From assembly GCA_035282865.1 (NCBI GenBank), contig DATEVB010000121.1:1-6489 (forward strand): a stretch of 6,489 bases of DNA. The letters are read 5' to 3'. Positions 5,104 to 6,489 of the stretch are shown piece after piece. The notes under the pieces were generated by a model that worked only from the letters and a program-made list of their open reading frames with translations, had not been told where the DNA came from and did not search any database. Source of the stretch: UBA4744 sp035282865 (lineage in GTDB: Bacteria; Actinomycetota; Acidimicrobiia; Spongiisociales; UBA4744). Made by a program: the position numbers and the translations under genes. Each line of letters opens with the position of its first letter. Within the stretch, counting starts at the first letter, position 1.

Positions 5104-6489
5104 TCACTCCTCGTAGTCGATCAAGACCATCAAGGAGCCGCGGTACACGCCTCCGTCGACGTTGGTGCCGGCGATGACGGCCGTGAACGGCTGGAGTGCG
5201 ACCCGCACATCACCCTCCGCTCCAAACACGTCGACCATCCCGGCCACGTCGGCGAAGAACGAAACCGCGTAATCCTCGCCGGGCAGAGCGTCCACGGCGG
5301 CCGCATAGTTTGGATTGACCGTCAGGTTTGGTCCACCGGCGCCGATCCTGGCCAGGTCGTTGCTGCTTGTGCCGATCACGAAGCGCTGGTCGGTGACTCC
5401 GAAGGCCACCACCTCTTCCCCGGCATCGTCGTAGACGTAGATCTCGTTCCCGGCCACGCTGGTGGTCGAAACCACGATGCCCTCTTCGGCCAGCATTTCA
5501 TTCAGGATCGTGAGGGAGGCGCGCAACGGACCCGGCGATGAAGTGCCGACCAACCCGACCAGGCCGACCGGGTAACCGGTTTCGGCCTCGAGGAGGCCAT
5601 CTTCGGATCGCAGCAGGGCGACGCCGAGGGCGCCGTCCAGATACGCCACGAAGTCGTCGATGGGGTGAAAGCCGAGTTCCTCAGCGAAGGCATCGAGATC
5701 CTCCTCGTATCCCGGCTGCAAGCCAACGATCGAGGCCGCAACAGATGACCAGAGCCCGGCTGGACTCCCGTACTCGAAGAAGGCCAGCGTGTCCGTTGGC
5801 AGCAACGGTGGAACGGATCCCGTGCCGAGGAGTTCCGCGTAGTAGTCGGGGACCCGCCCTTCCTCGAACAAGACGACCGCATCGAAGGCAACCCCCGCCT
5901 CGGTGACGGTGACCGCCAGGGAGGCTCCCTTCCAGCCGTCCAACAAGCCCTGAGCCAGCTCGGCATCCGGCGACATTTCCCCACCCGTGGTGAGCAGGTC
6001 CTCATAGACGACACGGTAGAAGCCGGCATTGATCCAGCCGGTGAACAGGCGCGATCCCGGAAGGGATGCGGTGGCTTCCGTGAATCCCGGGTTGTCGGCC
6101 AACGAGGTTCCGTTCTGAGCATCGATGCCACGCTGCACGGCCCCGGTGGTGCCGGCCAGCAGCGTCCCGTCAGACACGGCCATGGCCACATCCGCGCCTT
6201 CAACTGCCCATCCCAAGAGGTCGACATCGCGGTACGTGGTTGGTGCGAGAACGATGCCCTCGGCGGCGGCGGACGCCTGTAAGGTCTCCAGGAACTCCCG
6301 CGCTTCGTCATCGCTTCTCACTTCGACTGCCACCAGGACATCGGGGGTCGATGTGTAGTCCATCGGATCCCAGTTGCCGCCGAGAACTCCCACTCCGACC
6401 GTGCGGCCGATCCAGGGTCGGATGTCGTTGCTGAAATCGAATCCTGCTGAAGCCCGCAGCGCGTCGTCGAGATCAGCGATCAGATCGTC
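5104..6489 (-). CDS. DUF3352-like protein with tandem internal duplication, 5' end cut by window
   Basis: Large acidic protein of unknown function; 461 residues are visible. The frame is open through the right edge, so the start, and probably an N-terminal membrane segment, lies beyond 6489. The GTG at 6393 is therefore internal: 32 further in-frame residues (positions 6394-6489) carry IRPWIG followed by VGVGV, typical of DUF3352 proteins. The visible part has two related units. Unit A spans residues 1-211 and unit B about 229-461. Shared features in the same order are F-x(4)-D-[ID] then [WY]-[IL]-[DG] and a GV strand; EGIV; VAxxV[ST]D-x(5)-GT; and NPx[FY]xxAxxxLPG (133-145 and 392-404). No cysteines, catalytic motif or transmembrane helix are visible in this part. 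The composition is rich in Asp, Glu, Gly and Val, as expected of an extracytoplasmic domain. Family assignment is by pattern memory. It is convergent with the lipoprotein gene. Confidence 0.8.
   Translation of the reverse strand, partial: DDLIADLDDALRASAGFDFSNDIRPWIGRTVGVGVLGGNWDPMDYTSTPDVLVAVEVRSDDEAREFLETLQASAAAEGIVLAPTTYRDVDLLGWAVEGADVAMAVSDGTLLAGTTGAVQRGIDAQNGTSLADNPGFTEATASLPGSRLFTGWINAGFYRVVYEDLLTTGGEMSPDAELAQGLLDGWKGASLAVTVTEAGVAFDAVVLFEEGRVPDYYAELLGTGSVPPLLPTDTLAFFEYGSPAGLWSSVAASIVGLQPGYEEDLDAFAEELGFHPIDDFVAYLDGALGVALLRSEDGLLEAETGYPVGLVGLVGTSSPGPLRASLTILNEMLAEEGIVVSTTSVAGNEIYVYDDAGEEVVAFGVTDQRFVIGTSSNDLARIGAGGPNLTVNPNYAAAVDALPGEDYAVSFFADVAGMVDVFGAEGDVRVALQPFTAVIAGTNVDGGVYRGSLMVLIDYEE

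Overview
The window is strongly GC-rich, with G or C at most third codon positions. It carries densely packed genes of actinobacterial type. Actinobacterial affinity rests on three things: an Ino1-type inositol-3-phosphate synthase that, from memory, closely resembles the mycobacterial enzyme; a DUF3352-like acidic protein; and ATGA/GTG overlaps with few U-tract terminators. An uncultured Acidimicrobiia-like lineage would fit, but that is inference and cannot be proved here.

Layout, left to right. (1) 1-1760, + strand: the end of an OmpR-family response regulator, then its partner histidine kinase, joined by an ATGA overlap. A perfect 8-bp hairpin follows the kinase stop. (2) 1899-2868, + strand: azlC and azlD, overlapping by 8 bases, encoding a two-subunit branched-chain amino acid exporter. 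(3) 2962-4074, - strand: ino1, convergent with azlD. (4) 4247-5040, + strand: a four-helix membrane protein of unknown function and a small lipoprotein, overlapping by 10 bases. They diverge from ino1 across a 172-base intergenic region that holds a recognisable promoter for the + strand pair. (5) 5104-6489, - strand: a large DUF3352-like protein whose 5' end lies outside the window. Both window edges cut a gene. No gene-free stretch exceeds about 172 bases. I saw no tRNA, rRNA, CRISPR array, insertion sequence or phage gene.

How they work together: the two-component pair senses an unknown signal, probably at or within the membrane, because the kinase has four helices and no sizeable outer domain. 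AzlCD would export amino acids, and Ino1 makes the inositol precursor for phosphatidylinositol and mycothiol-type compounds. The remaining three genes encode envelope proteins of unknown function. Nothing ties these units into one pathway, and the region looks like ordinary chromosomal background rather than a new defence or mobile system. The most distinctive observation is a tandem internal duplication in the DUF3352-like protein. Next is the conserved-histidine four-helix protein co-transcribed with an unrecognised lipoprotein.
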